From CBDCWQ01 sp965223435 (GTDB taxonomy: Bacteria; Myxococcota; Kuafuiibacteriia; Kuafuiibacteriales; Kuafuiibacteriaceae): a DNA stretch of 64,000 bases. The notes below the pieces were generated by a model. That model was not told the DNA's origin and did not search any database. It saw only the letters and a list, made by a program, of their open reading frames with translations. This document shows, piece after piece, positions 32,215-44,200 of the stretch. Position numbers and translations under genes: made by a program. The stretch covers positions 1,116,001 through 1,180,000 of the forward strand of contig CBDCWQ010000021.1 of the NCBI GenBank assembly GCA_965223435.1, written 5' to 3'. The first letter of the stretch is position 1, and every line of letters starts with the position of its first letter.

Positions 32215-35200
32215 ATGGGCAGGACACATCTTGTGGAACGGGACGTAAGCGCCGTGGCCACTTCATCAGGGTTTCGACCGGCCTCGCGGTATGAAACGGC
32301 TGCTTGCGGGGGTCGCTTCGCCTTCGGGAAGAAGATTTTACAGATATGCTCTTTCGTGATCGCGTTTGTGGTGGCGGGTCTCGGACCTTCGCGCATTGCA
32401 TGGGCGAGCTCCGCTCGGTCTGTTCTGAAGCTTGAGGCTGGCTGGAACCTGGTTCCGAACCCGAAGGACGACGATGGTTCTCTTTTTCGGATGTACAAAG
32501 CCCATGGACTGACCCTTTGGCGCGCAACCGTTTTGGATGGGCCCGGGGAGGTGACCGTTCCCCATGCCGGAGCATCGACCGAGCTCGAGGCCTTCGACGG
32601 ACAAGGTGGGGTGTGGGCCTTTGCGCCAAACCCGGTTGAGCTTGTTCAGCCCGAGAACCCCACGCCCTCTGTGCACCCTGCCGGCTGGAGTGTGTTGCGG
32701 GTGGCCCAAGACATCCAGCTCACGGATCCCAACATCGAACGTGTGTTTCACTGGGATCGCGTTCACCAGGCCTACAGGCCGGTGGGCGCCGGTGATGGAT
32801 TGCGACAAGGGGAGGGCTACTGGATAGAATTGCGGCAAGCGAGTGTTCCTTTCGAGGTTGTAGACTTTTTGCCGCCGGCCCTCGTCGTGTACACACCTTC
32901 TTCCGAGCGGAGCCGCCGAGTGCGTCCCTGGGTGGCGGTCGGCGGTGAGGTTTTCGACGATCACCTCCAAGGGCTTTACTTGAATGGCGTGCAGATTGCG
33001 GACGTGAGCACCAGCTTCAATGAAATTCTTGCCCTCGAGCCCGGAGCCAATCGATTCGACCTTGTGGCTACGGATGCGGCGGGAAACCAAACCTCGGTGT
33101 CAAAGACCGTCGTCAGAGACCTACCAGACTCTGCATCCAACGAATCGAGCGACGACGGCACGCTGGTGGCTTCCCGTGAAAACCCACAGGAGCCAAAAGT
33201 CGGTGTACTCGGCGACGACGATGCTTCGCCCGAACTCCTTGTCCATTCTCCGAATGCGGGACTGATCTACTCCAATGACCGCAACTGGGTGGTCAAAGCG
33301 CAGGCCGTAGATGAAGATCTTTTGTCTGTCAGCATCAACGGCGTGGTTGTGTCCACATCGAATACACCTTTTTCCCATGCGGTTCGGCTTGCGGGTGAGC
33401 GTACGGTGCTCACCCTGGTCGCTCGAGACCGAGCGGAACATCGTACCGAGAAAAGCTTCGAGATCCGCTACGACGACACCCCACCGGTCTTGAGCTTGGG
33501 GCACGCGCAAGCGCAAACGGTCTACGCGCCCTCGTACCGCCTTCATGGTCGGGTGACGGACGCGCACCTCGAGTCGCTCCAACTGGTGAATTTTACGACC
33601 GGTGAAGCCTATCCCCAGACTCTGACTGAAGATGGGCATTTCTCACACGAAGTCGCGCTCGCAGAAGGGGCCAATTCTTTTACCGTGGTCGCGACCGATG
33701 CTGCGCAGAACCAAAGCTCGCGCGCTGTTGTTTTGACGTACGCGCCTGAATGGGAGGATGCCCGGCCGCCGAGGGCTCCGTCGCGTTTTTCGGCCACGTC
33801 GCGTGGCGACGTCGTCGTCTTGTCATGGGCGGCGCCGACGCGCCTTCAGGATGGAACGGCGATCCCCGCGGGGGTGGACCTGCGTTATTCCGTCACGCGG
33901 GATGGTGCCCAAGTCGGACAAAGCGCCGACGTGGTCTTTCACGACGTGGTGCCTGAAATGGACCGCGTGTACCGGTATGAGGTCCACGCGGTTCTGAAGA
34001 CCGGCACGGGGCCCGGACTCGAATCGCCTCCCTCGGACACCATTTCATTGGCGCTCGCCGCTTCCGGCGACGAGCCCTTGCCAGGCACTTTTGAGGCCCC
34101 GAGCATCGTTCCCGATGAAGGTCTTTTGGTGGCGTTGCCGAAAGTGGTGCTTTCTCAGCACGAGGCTCGGACCCTGGCGCACCTCGCGTATGTGGCCCGC
34201 GCCCCCCAAACAGGGGGCACCGAACTTCGGTACCGCTTAAGTTCTAAGGCCGCAAGAGCCCAAAGCTTTGAGGCCCCCCGGCGTGTCGCCTCATTGTCTT
34301 CTGGCTGGCAAATCACCGATCTGAGCATGGCCGCGCTCGAAGAGAAGCTATCGATCGCCTGGATTCAGCAGCGTGACCTCAATGGCGAACGGCAAAGTGA
34401 GATTTGGGCTGCCGAAAGCGAAAACGCCGGCGGCCATTTCAGAGATCCGAAGAGGGTGCGGACCAACGCATCGTACAAACGCGGTCTTGACGTGGGCTAT
34501 GATCACCAGGGGCACCACCATCTGGTGTGGGGAGAGGCGAACAAGGTCTATTACGTCAGGGACCTCGGAGAAGACATCGAAAACGTTTTCGATGTGGTGG
34601 TCCGTGAGAAAAACGACATCGTGGTCAGCTACCGCAGGCTCTACAAAAAAGCGTGTGACCAATTCGAGGATCCTTGTGGGTGTTTTGAATCTGCCGAAGA
34701 ACAGTATACGTACGCACTCGAAGAGGATTCAGACTCCGGTGAGCAGATAGGCCCCTACCGATACCGGCTGGAAGAGGCCTGGGTCTACAACCCCTCGCTC
34801 AAAATAGATGCCGAGAAAGTCAGCATCGTGGCGCGGCAGGACCGCATGTGGGATAATCGTCCTGTCCGCAATCCAAATTGGCGTGGCGCGTATGGTCCCG
34901 TGGTTCCGCCCCGTCCGCCTTCCACTGAGGTAGAGGGCGCCTGGTGTGATGAAGAGGGCTCTCGCCGCAGCCAGATGGGCTTCATGCATGTTTGGTCGTA
35001 CCGGTCCGGTCGCCCCGCCCCCTATCCTTCGGCCCACGTCACCGCTGAAGAACATGCACGTCGGCTTTCCCAAGAAGAAGACCCCGCTGCGGCGTTTGCC
35101 TATTACTATGGCGAGGGCGAACAAAACTTCGTGTCCTACGATCCTCGCGCGGCACACGACAAAGATTGGTACTTCTATCTTCACGATGGCACCTGGCACG

Positions 35201-38200
35201 AGCAAGACAAAATCCGCGTCGCCCAGCGACCTTTGGCTTCGCGTGCCTGGTCCAAGACGGCGACCACCTCCGTCGACGTTCCGGTCTGGCCCATCGACAG
35301 AGGGCTCCTGACGTGGACCCATGAGACGTTGTCGGTTGAGGAGGGTTGGCGCCGAGGAAGTTGGAAAGGTGATCGCTATCAGAATTGGCGGTTTTCGGTG
35401 GTGTCTTCCGAAGTGGGAAGTGCCGACAACGACGGCCATGTGGTTCGACCTCAGCTGGTGGGGAACGAAGAGGGTCTTTTGGTTGCGGTCTACGAGGATG
35501 GGGCTTCAGACGATCCGAATCAACCCGGTCATAACGCCATTAAGGTCAGTGTATCGAAGGATGGCGGGGTGCTGTGGTCTCGGCCCACGGTGGTTGGGCG
35601 AGGATACATGCCAGATGTCTCCCTTCTCGCCGACGGCGAGTTGGCGATCGTGTACTACGAGGCCCTCCATTCAGATGACGGCTTTTCCCGGATTCAGCTC
35701 GCCCGAAGCCACGACCTCCAACATTGGCGCCGTTCCACCCTCAATGGGCAGGCCCCGCGGGCCATTCACTGGAAGACCCATGGAACGTCGGTCGATGCCC
35801 TGGTCGGCGTGCCTTCCCTCGCCGCCCACGACGACTTGATCGTGGCCTCCTGGGTCCAGCAAGCCAAGGGCGCGCTCGGAAGCGACGCCATCGTGACCAC
35901 GCGCGCATCCAAGGACACCGAGGCCAGCCACTTTGATCTGTCGCACAACGGCGATTTGACCGTGGGCAAGAGCACTCGTTTTACGGTCACCGCGGTCAAC
36001 AAGTACGACATGCGGGTGAACGCGGAGGGCGCGGTGAGGGTGGCCGTGGGTCACGGGTTGGTCTCCAGCGGAGCCTCCCACGCAGGGTCCGCAGTTTCTG
36101 GTTCTTCGATCGGAGGGTCGCGTGCATCGGACTCTTCCTCAGGAGCTTCCGTTTCTTCCTCGGGAGGTTCCGTTTCTTCCTCGGGAAGCTCAGGTTCTTC
36201 CTCGGGAGGCTCGGGTTCTTCTGCGGGTGCCTTGAGCGGATCGAGCGGCAGCCACGGTGGAGCCGGCGGTTCGTTGGCGGCTCAGGGTTCGGGTCCACAC
36301 GGCGGGCCTTTTGGGGCGTCCGTGGTTCCATCTCACGTCCACAGTGCCGAGGGACTCCCCGGCTCGGCCCTTGCATCCTCGCAGGCGGTCTATCTCGAGG
36401 GGGGCGAGGCCCAGCTTTGGATGGTGGTGGATGAAAAAGAGAGCACGCTTTGGGTTCAAGATCTCGATGGGGCTCAAAGCGCGACCTCGAAAACGTTGGT
36501 GGCTTTTGGGACGGACGCTCTGGGCAACTACGACAAAGCGCTTCGCGCGCGGGATGCGCTTCTTCGTTTTGACCAAGAGAAGAAATGGGCCTATCAAGTC
36601 GAATACGCGCCCGACTACGCAAACCCGGACGTTGCTGCCGACGTTGCGCGCCATCTCGAACCGACCGAATGGGCGGACGGCCATCTCCAAGACGCGCGTC
36701 ATTTGGCAGGTTTCGAACGGGTGTGGGTCTACACCCAAGGCATTGCTTTGGCGCAGTTTTCGTTGAAAGGCGATGCACATTCCATCGAGATTGCGCAAGG
36801 CATGGCCCGCTACCTTTGTGACCATGCGCGCCCGGGCGTATTTGAGGGTGAGTCGATCATTCGGGGTTGGCCGTTTTCCTGGAATACGCTTGACGATACC
36901 TGGGAAGACGCTCGTCTGGTCACCGGTGCGAATTCGTGGGCGATTCATGGCCTGGGTACGTTTGTCGCTTCCGAGGCCCACCAGCAGCTCGGCGAAGCCG
37001 ATCGGCTGGCCATCCAGTCCTGCTACCACCGGGCGCTTCGTGGCCTGAAAGAACATCGGCGGTCGGTCCGGTCACCCGCCACGGGTGAGACGGTGAGCTT
37101 GATGACCGCGGGCTGGACGGCCCTCGGTCTTCAGCGCGCATCCACTCCGGCTTCGCTGCCTCAGCCCTTCCAGGAGGCTGAAGATGCAACGTGGGCTTAC
37201 TACAGTGTGCTCGATGCCATTGGGTACGATGGCTTTGATGAAACCCAGCCGCCGTATATCAAAAGATGGCAAGGGGGCCATTCCATCGAGCCCTTGGCGC
37301 TGACGAGTGAGGGACAACTTGTCCTCAAACGGCCGGTCTTGGCCGAAAACATCGTCACCGAGCACAATTTGGACGTTCTCAGTGTGCTGAATCATGCCCT
37401 TTTGCACCATGAAAAAACTGGGCTCACCGATGTGGAAGAGCTGCGGGCTTGGCGCGATGAGCTCCGGGCCGGCATTTTTGAAGTCCTTTGGGATGACCGC
37501 GACTGGAAAGAGGATCTCCTCGGCACCCTCGGCAGCGAGGGTGTCAGTGCTGAGCGCCGAGCGCACATCGAGCGTGTCCTCCAGGAGGATGCCCTTGGAC
37601 GGGTCATTACGGGAGGCGAGCTCGAAGGCAACGCCGAGCCCAAGACTTTTGCAGCGAGTCCACATGTGGCCATCGACAACTGCAGCTGGCTTTCGCTTTC
37701 GGTTGATTTTGAAGAACTCTCGGAGGTGTATGTCGACCGTCTCGCGCGTTGTTTAGAGTTTACGGAGCTTCATTTTGCCAAAGACTTGCGTTTCGGATCT
37801 CAGAGCTACTACGGAACCCACTATTTTCAGAACGCGTTTCGTGATCCGTATATCGATGAGAGTGAGCTTCAAGAGTCGTCCTTTCACCTTGAGGCCACCA
37901 CCGGTCTGATTCTTGGTCTTCACCGGTTTGCTCAGGCGCATCCATCCCACGAAAAAGCTGGATGGTTCCGTGCTCGGGCCAACTTGCTTTGGGACGGCGT
38001 CCAGTCTTTTGTGACCGATCACGGCTTCCCTTATTCAAGTCAGCGCATCCAAGATCTGTCTACCCTCTTGTCATCGAGCACTGCGGTCATTTGGTTTATC
38101 GACGTTTACCAAGCACTCGGCGATCACGGCGATTTGGATCGACCCCTCAAAAACTACGCGTCACACATCGATTTTAACCGGTTGGCCGTCTTTATGCACG

Positions 38201-41200
38201 AGGCGTACCCGGCGCTTCGGGCCAAAGAAGTCCAGCCACCGGAGGGCGTGAACCCGTCGGATACGGGCCTCATTCGTTCCATGACCGAGCCCACTTCTGG
38301 CGAGCCGTTGACCCTTGTGGAGGATCAGGCCCTGGCGGTCATGGCCGCGGTCAACGAGGGTGACTTCGACACCGCGGCTGACTGGGTCCAAGGTCTTCTC
38401 GATACGCAACAAATCAGTTCTAGGACCCAGACGGAGGAGGGCGCCGCCGAAGACCCAGATTTTTCGGGTTTCGATTTCGAGTTCCCGAGCGGTGTGAAAA
38501 CGTGGAGCAAGACAGCCCTCAATCCAACGCGAAACACCGGTACCCAGCTCTTGGCGTATTACGCCTTGGCTTGGTTTATCGGGCGGGTCGAGGGCGACTA
38601 TCCGACCATCAAGGCCGCGGCAGAGGAGGCCCTCGAAAACGGCCTTCGCACGATGTCCGCCAAGTACTACCAACACGAAGACGTCAACACGTCGGGCTTA
38701 TTCTTGGCGGGCCTGGCACGCCCCGGACGGGTCTTCCGCTATGCCAAAGTCGAGGACAACGTGCTCGCGTACTTCACGCTATCTGAAGTTGCCTCCGCGA
38801 TGGCCTCCGGCCCGGACGACCTCCGGGATCTGGTCCTCGAAGCCAGGTCCCAGCTCGAAAGCCGCCTCCCGGATCTGTGCTGGGACCCCAAGATGGGTGG
38901 TCCCCGCGCCCACGTCCAAGAAAGCGCCTCGCCCCAGTTCGAATCCGGTGGCCCCACCGACGACCTGGGCGTGATCTCTCTTTGTGCGTTGTTTTCAGCC
39001 CATACCGGCAACACCAAGGTCGCGTGGACGCTTATGGACATGCTCAATGCCACCCACGGCGCTTTGGATGCCTTAGAGCCGTCAGGTGTTCACTTTGGAG
39101 ACGGAGAAGACAGCTACCCGTCTTCGGGTTTGGTGGACCGAGCGGTGGCCGGCATCCACGAAGTGGGTCTTCCTGCAGTCCTGATCCCATCCCTGCCACA
39201 AGCCAGAGTGATCAGACTGGCCATCTTCTATACACCAGACGTGCTTCCTGCGGCCGAAGAGGGGGCAAGCAGTGATGCAGGGGCAAGGCTGGACGAGGAC
39301 ACAGCTAGAGGAAAGCTAGAGGATATGCTTTCTGAGGCCATAAAGCGCGCAAACAAGGTTTTGGCCCAAAGTGAAGTTCCTTACGTGCTGGAGGTGCACG
39401 TTTCGGGGCCGATCGCACTTGAACCGGAGATTCGTAACACCAGCGGGCTCACCGATCTCAAGGAATTTTTGTCCGAAGCGGACACGGGGTCAATATATCT
39501 CCGACACAAAACTTTCCGTGATCTTCTCAGAACGGAGCGAATCGATGTGGTGATGATCGTCGATGGGTCTACGGCGAGTGTGTTCGACGCCAATTGGAGT
39601 GGTGTCGAGGGCAACCTTGTTTGGAAGCCCGGAAGTGGTTCCTTCGCTGGCGGGGCTTACGTTCCTGAGGACCTAAGCGCGGTGGGTCTTGTTTCAAAAG
39701 AAGATCTTTTGGCGCGGCATCTCATCGTGCGTAGCTTGGGTATCCAGCTTGGCTGCAAGCCAACTCAGCGGTTCCAGTCTTGGGAGCCCATAACCGGTTT
39801 CGTTTCGAGGCAGCTTGAACGTTTTGGTCTGTCGCTTCCGGTGATTGACGACCTCTTCGAAGATGATTGCCGCGACAAGATGATGACTGGTCTCGCAGGA
39901 CTGACGACGATCGACGGTCGCATGCGCTACGCCCAACCGGTGTCGCCGCTCGTTTTGGCGGTCGATGGACGGTACGAAGACTTCGTGGTTCGTGGCCCAC
40001 CCTTCACGGCGCTTGAGAAGACCTATACGTTGACCAACAACTCGGACAAGCCTATCGAATGGGCGGCCGGGGTTTATGACTATCAAAACCGCCGGCGGGA
40101 TGCCGCATTCTTGAGCCTGTCTGAAACAAGCGGCCGGCTTGAGCCCCGCGCTTCTACACGCATCACCGTCCGCTTGGATGAAACGCGTATCAGCGCCTGG
40201 GGATCTCGAGAAAAGCCCTATTTCGGAGAAGTGAGCGCCGTTGTTATCGAAGACGGTAAGGAGATTGTTGAAACCTACCAGGGCTTCGACGTGGTGGTCT
40301 ACGTGGAGGGTCCCAGTGCACCGTCACCCCAACAGACGGTCCATACCCCCGAGACCTCGGGGCTCTCCTTTGTCTCTTTGGATGCTCCCACGAGTCACGC
40401 CGCGTTTTCGTCTGGATCGGATTCGTCTGTGGCGGATATTCACAAGACGAGGCTTTTGGTTGCTTCCGGGACGGCGGGAAGCTCAGCTCCATCGGACAAA
40501 ACAGAAATTGATATATTGGTCTTGTATACGCCAAGTACGCTGCCTTCGTTTGAGGACGAAGTTACAAACGGTGATCCCGAAGCGGAGGCAGCGTTTATTC
40601 AGAAGAAACAAGCCGCGAGAAACGAGCTCTACGCTCTTTTGCAGAGCGCCAGGTCTGAAACGAACAAGATCCTGGCCGAAAGTGGCTTGCCCTATGTACT
40701 GCATGCGACCCTCATGAAGGTCGATTTCGGAGACCAAAAACCTGAGCTTGGCACCATCGCTAAGATGAAGCAGTTTCTTGCCGAGACCCACGGCGATCCG
40801 CTGCGATCCCGGCATGTGGATGCGGTCATGGTTGTGGATGGGTCTATGGTGTCTGTCTTGGATGCGGACTGGGCCACCGACGGCGCTGCTGCCATGTGGA
40901 TGCCAGGAAACGGTGCATTCGCGGCCGGGGATTTTTATTCGCCCGAAGATCGTGATGTACTGGGTTTGGTCTCGAAAAAAGACCTCGTGGCGCGCCACCT
41001 GGTCTTGCGTAGTCTCGGCATTCAACTTGGCTGCGAGCCGAAAAAGCGCCCTTCCGAGAGCTCCGGTGGTTTACCGTCGACACTCCTCATGAAAGAACTT
41101 CTTAAGCTTGGGGAAGCAGTCGGAGCTGTTGTTCCGACGGTGGATGATTTTTTCAAGCCGGGTTGCCGCGAAAAGATGGCCAGTGGTTTGGCGCATCTCG

Positions 41201-44200
41201 CCAAGGTTGACGGTAGGATGGAGTCCATTCGCGCTTCGCGAACGCTCGAGTTGTCGGTCAATGAGAGATATGAAAACTTCGCCGTATATGGCCCACCGTT
41301 CACCTCGCTTGAGAAGACCTACACGCTGACAAACAACTCGGACCGACCGGTTCAGTGGGCTGCTGGCGTCTATGACTATCAGAGTCGCGGTTCGGAGGAC
41401 GCATTTTTGAGTCTGTCCGAACGAAGTGGCCAGCTCAATGCGGGTGCTTCGACAGACATAACTGTCCGCCTCGATGAAGCTCATCTCAACACCTGGGTGC
41501 CCCGCGAAGATCCGTACTTTGGCGAAGTATCGGTGGTGGTGGTCGAGGACGGCAAAGAACGGGTCGAGACGTACGAAGGTTTCGACGTGATGGTCCACGT
41601 GGAGCGTCAAAGCGCACCAGTCCAAGAGACCATCTACACGCCCGGGTCCTCGGGCCTCTCGAATGTTTCTCTTCAACTTCCTACGAGCAACGAATTGCTC
41701 CGGTCCAAGAGGGCTCGTCGGTCTCGTTCGAGCGGACTTTTTGGCCAAGGGCGTTGGGCTCAGTGGATCGGCGAAGCTCTGGCACGGAGGTCATCTTCCT
41801 TTGTCGACCCCCGGCAGGAGGATTTGGCGGTGCTGGCCCTCGACGCTATGCGGGAGGCATCTTTGGCCTCGCCGCTTTCGGTGTCGGGACTTGCAGCGGC
41901 ACTGCTTCTTCATCGTCCCGATGGTTTCTTGGGCGCCGAGGTGGGCCCCCTTCTCGGGATGCCGAGTGCGCACGACGACACGGGGTATGGTCGCATCACA
42001 GACGGCTTTCAATCGGCCTTGGACGAACCGCGTGTCCCGCTTGAGGCCCGTCTGTCCGAGATGCACCAGGATGTATTGCGAGCGCTCTTGATTTCCCCTT
42101 ATCGTCCCGATCGCTTCGATGCGCTCTTTGGTCGTCTGACGATGCTGCGTTTTGCCCTGGGCGAGGCCCAGTCGCAAACTCCGCTTCGCGCATGGCCAGT
42201 GGGATTGAACCGAGTCTATTCCGATGTGGTGCACGGGACCGATGCCGCTCTCCAAGATCTATGTGGCGACCATCTGTCCACTTCGCCCCTTGGCCCCCAT
42301 GCACAATCCTTTGGCGCCTTCTTCGGTCTCGCCTGTGACGAAGCAAGCCATCTTTACGCCCAGCTTCGGACCGCCCGATTTGGCGATCATGCCCAGGACC
42401 TTGAGCGCATTCTTGCCCAGCCGGGTCTTGGCGAATGGATCGTCTTGCTCCGAAGCCTCGCGCTCGATAGCCGAGGCTCCGCCCCCGGTCATGTCAAACG
42501 GGCGTCTGGTTTTGGCTGCTTGACCTGCGCCCAAGGCCTTGCCCCGCCAACCCTTTCCCCCGACCTCAGCATGGCTCAGGTTCAAAGTGCGCTTCAGCAG
42601 GCCCTGAATGAGAGCCTCACGCGCGCGCTTCAACGCGACCCGAACGGCCCCCTCCTCCTGTCGGGCGTAGATCCCGTGTCTGCGTTTCATCCTGAATCCC
42701 CTGACTACTGGACCCTTCGCGCAATCATTTTTAGGCTCGCGGCCGGCCGCAACGCCGTACATTTCGGTCGCCTCAACTTCGTCAACCACATCGACTACCC
42801 CCGAACGCCCGAGGCCGCGCAAAACGTACGCGCCCTTAGGCGAATGCTGAACCACGGGTACGCCGGTTCGCTCGGCGACTCCGATCTGTCCCCCTTTGGT
42901 CTGCCCCAAATCCAAACGATGCTCAAAACAGGCATCGTGCATGCGTCCACCTTCGATCTGTTGGTCCGTGCCCAAGCGCTGAGCGACGAAGCCCGAGCGC
43001 AATGGGCATCTGAGTTTGCATTCTTCCCCGAACTCAGTCCGGCCGCCGAGGCCGATGCTTCGCAACTTAACGGTCCGGCCATGATGCCGTGGGTCCAAAA
43101 CCAGCCGCAGATTGCTCTGGCGCTGGCCCCCACCACGTACGGCGCCTCGGGATTAGAGGATCTTCACCTTTCGTTGGCTGGCGAACCCGTGGATTCCATG
43201 CTGGCCACATGGGTCGATTTGCCGTTGCAGAATGTGGCCAAATGGGGTCAGCCATGGCGAGTTGTCTATGTGGCGCCCTCCTCTCCCGCCGACGATGCTT
43301 CCGACGTGGTGCCTTCGTCGCTCGCCAAAGATCCCGTGACTGTACCCCTTGTAACCCCGGGCGACTCACCTCTCGGAACGTTGGAGAACCCTTTCCCGAC
43401 CGTGGAATCCGTGATGTTTCCTCCTGATTTTTCACACTCCGGAGCAATCTCTATTTCCCCGCTCCATCCGTTGATTGTTGTTCAGAAGGGCTTTACGCAT
43501 CAGCTCTTTCGGCCGCGCCATTCTTTGGCTGTACCGACTGACGTCTATCTTGTCGATTCACTTCCTAGCGGCACCCCGCCTGCACCGACCCGTTTTGAAA
43601 TGGATCCGCTGACTCTTGAAGAGATCTCAGTTGTCGTGGAGCACCCCACGCCTGCGGACAGCATCTACGTAGCGTGTTCGTTTGACAGGACTCTTTTTTC
43701 ACCACAGTTGATGACAGTTGAGAACGCACCAACGAGGTTTTCCGAAAACTTTTGGATCTCTAGAGTAGATATTGACCGGACCAGCGGAAGCGGTGACGAT
43801 AACGAAGGAGATGCCTTACTCTCGTCTGGTTCGTTCAGCATCAGGGAGCTATCCAGCGGACAATTGTTCGACCGTCTAGACTTCTTTTCCGGCCCGCTTT
43901 ACTGTGGCGCTTTTGTCGCAAACGGGGTGTCAGAACGCCTCTCGCTACTGGGTTCCCCCCCGTTGAGAATGGTTTCGTTGCTTTCCCCGCTTCAAGAGCT
44001 CAATCTGCCTCGCACTGATCTTGGGTTGGAGGTCACTGCCGAACGTCAGACCGATGGGCGGGGCGTTCGGTCTACGCGCGTTCAGGTTGTGGTTCGGAGT
44101 TTTGAGCGTCCGCATCTCCTGACTTCGGACTGGGGAAAGCGGATTGAGCTTACGCTTTCGAAGCGTAGCCACGACGGTATCTTGGTTGATGTTCTCCCAC

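Noticed and set aside
36127..36231. CRISPR-like repeats
   Set aside because: Units are contiguous without spacers and in frame within a gene; they encode a Ser/Gly linker.
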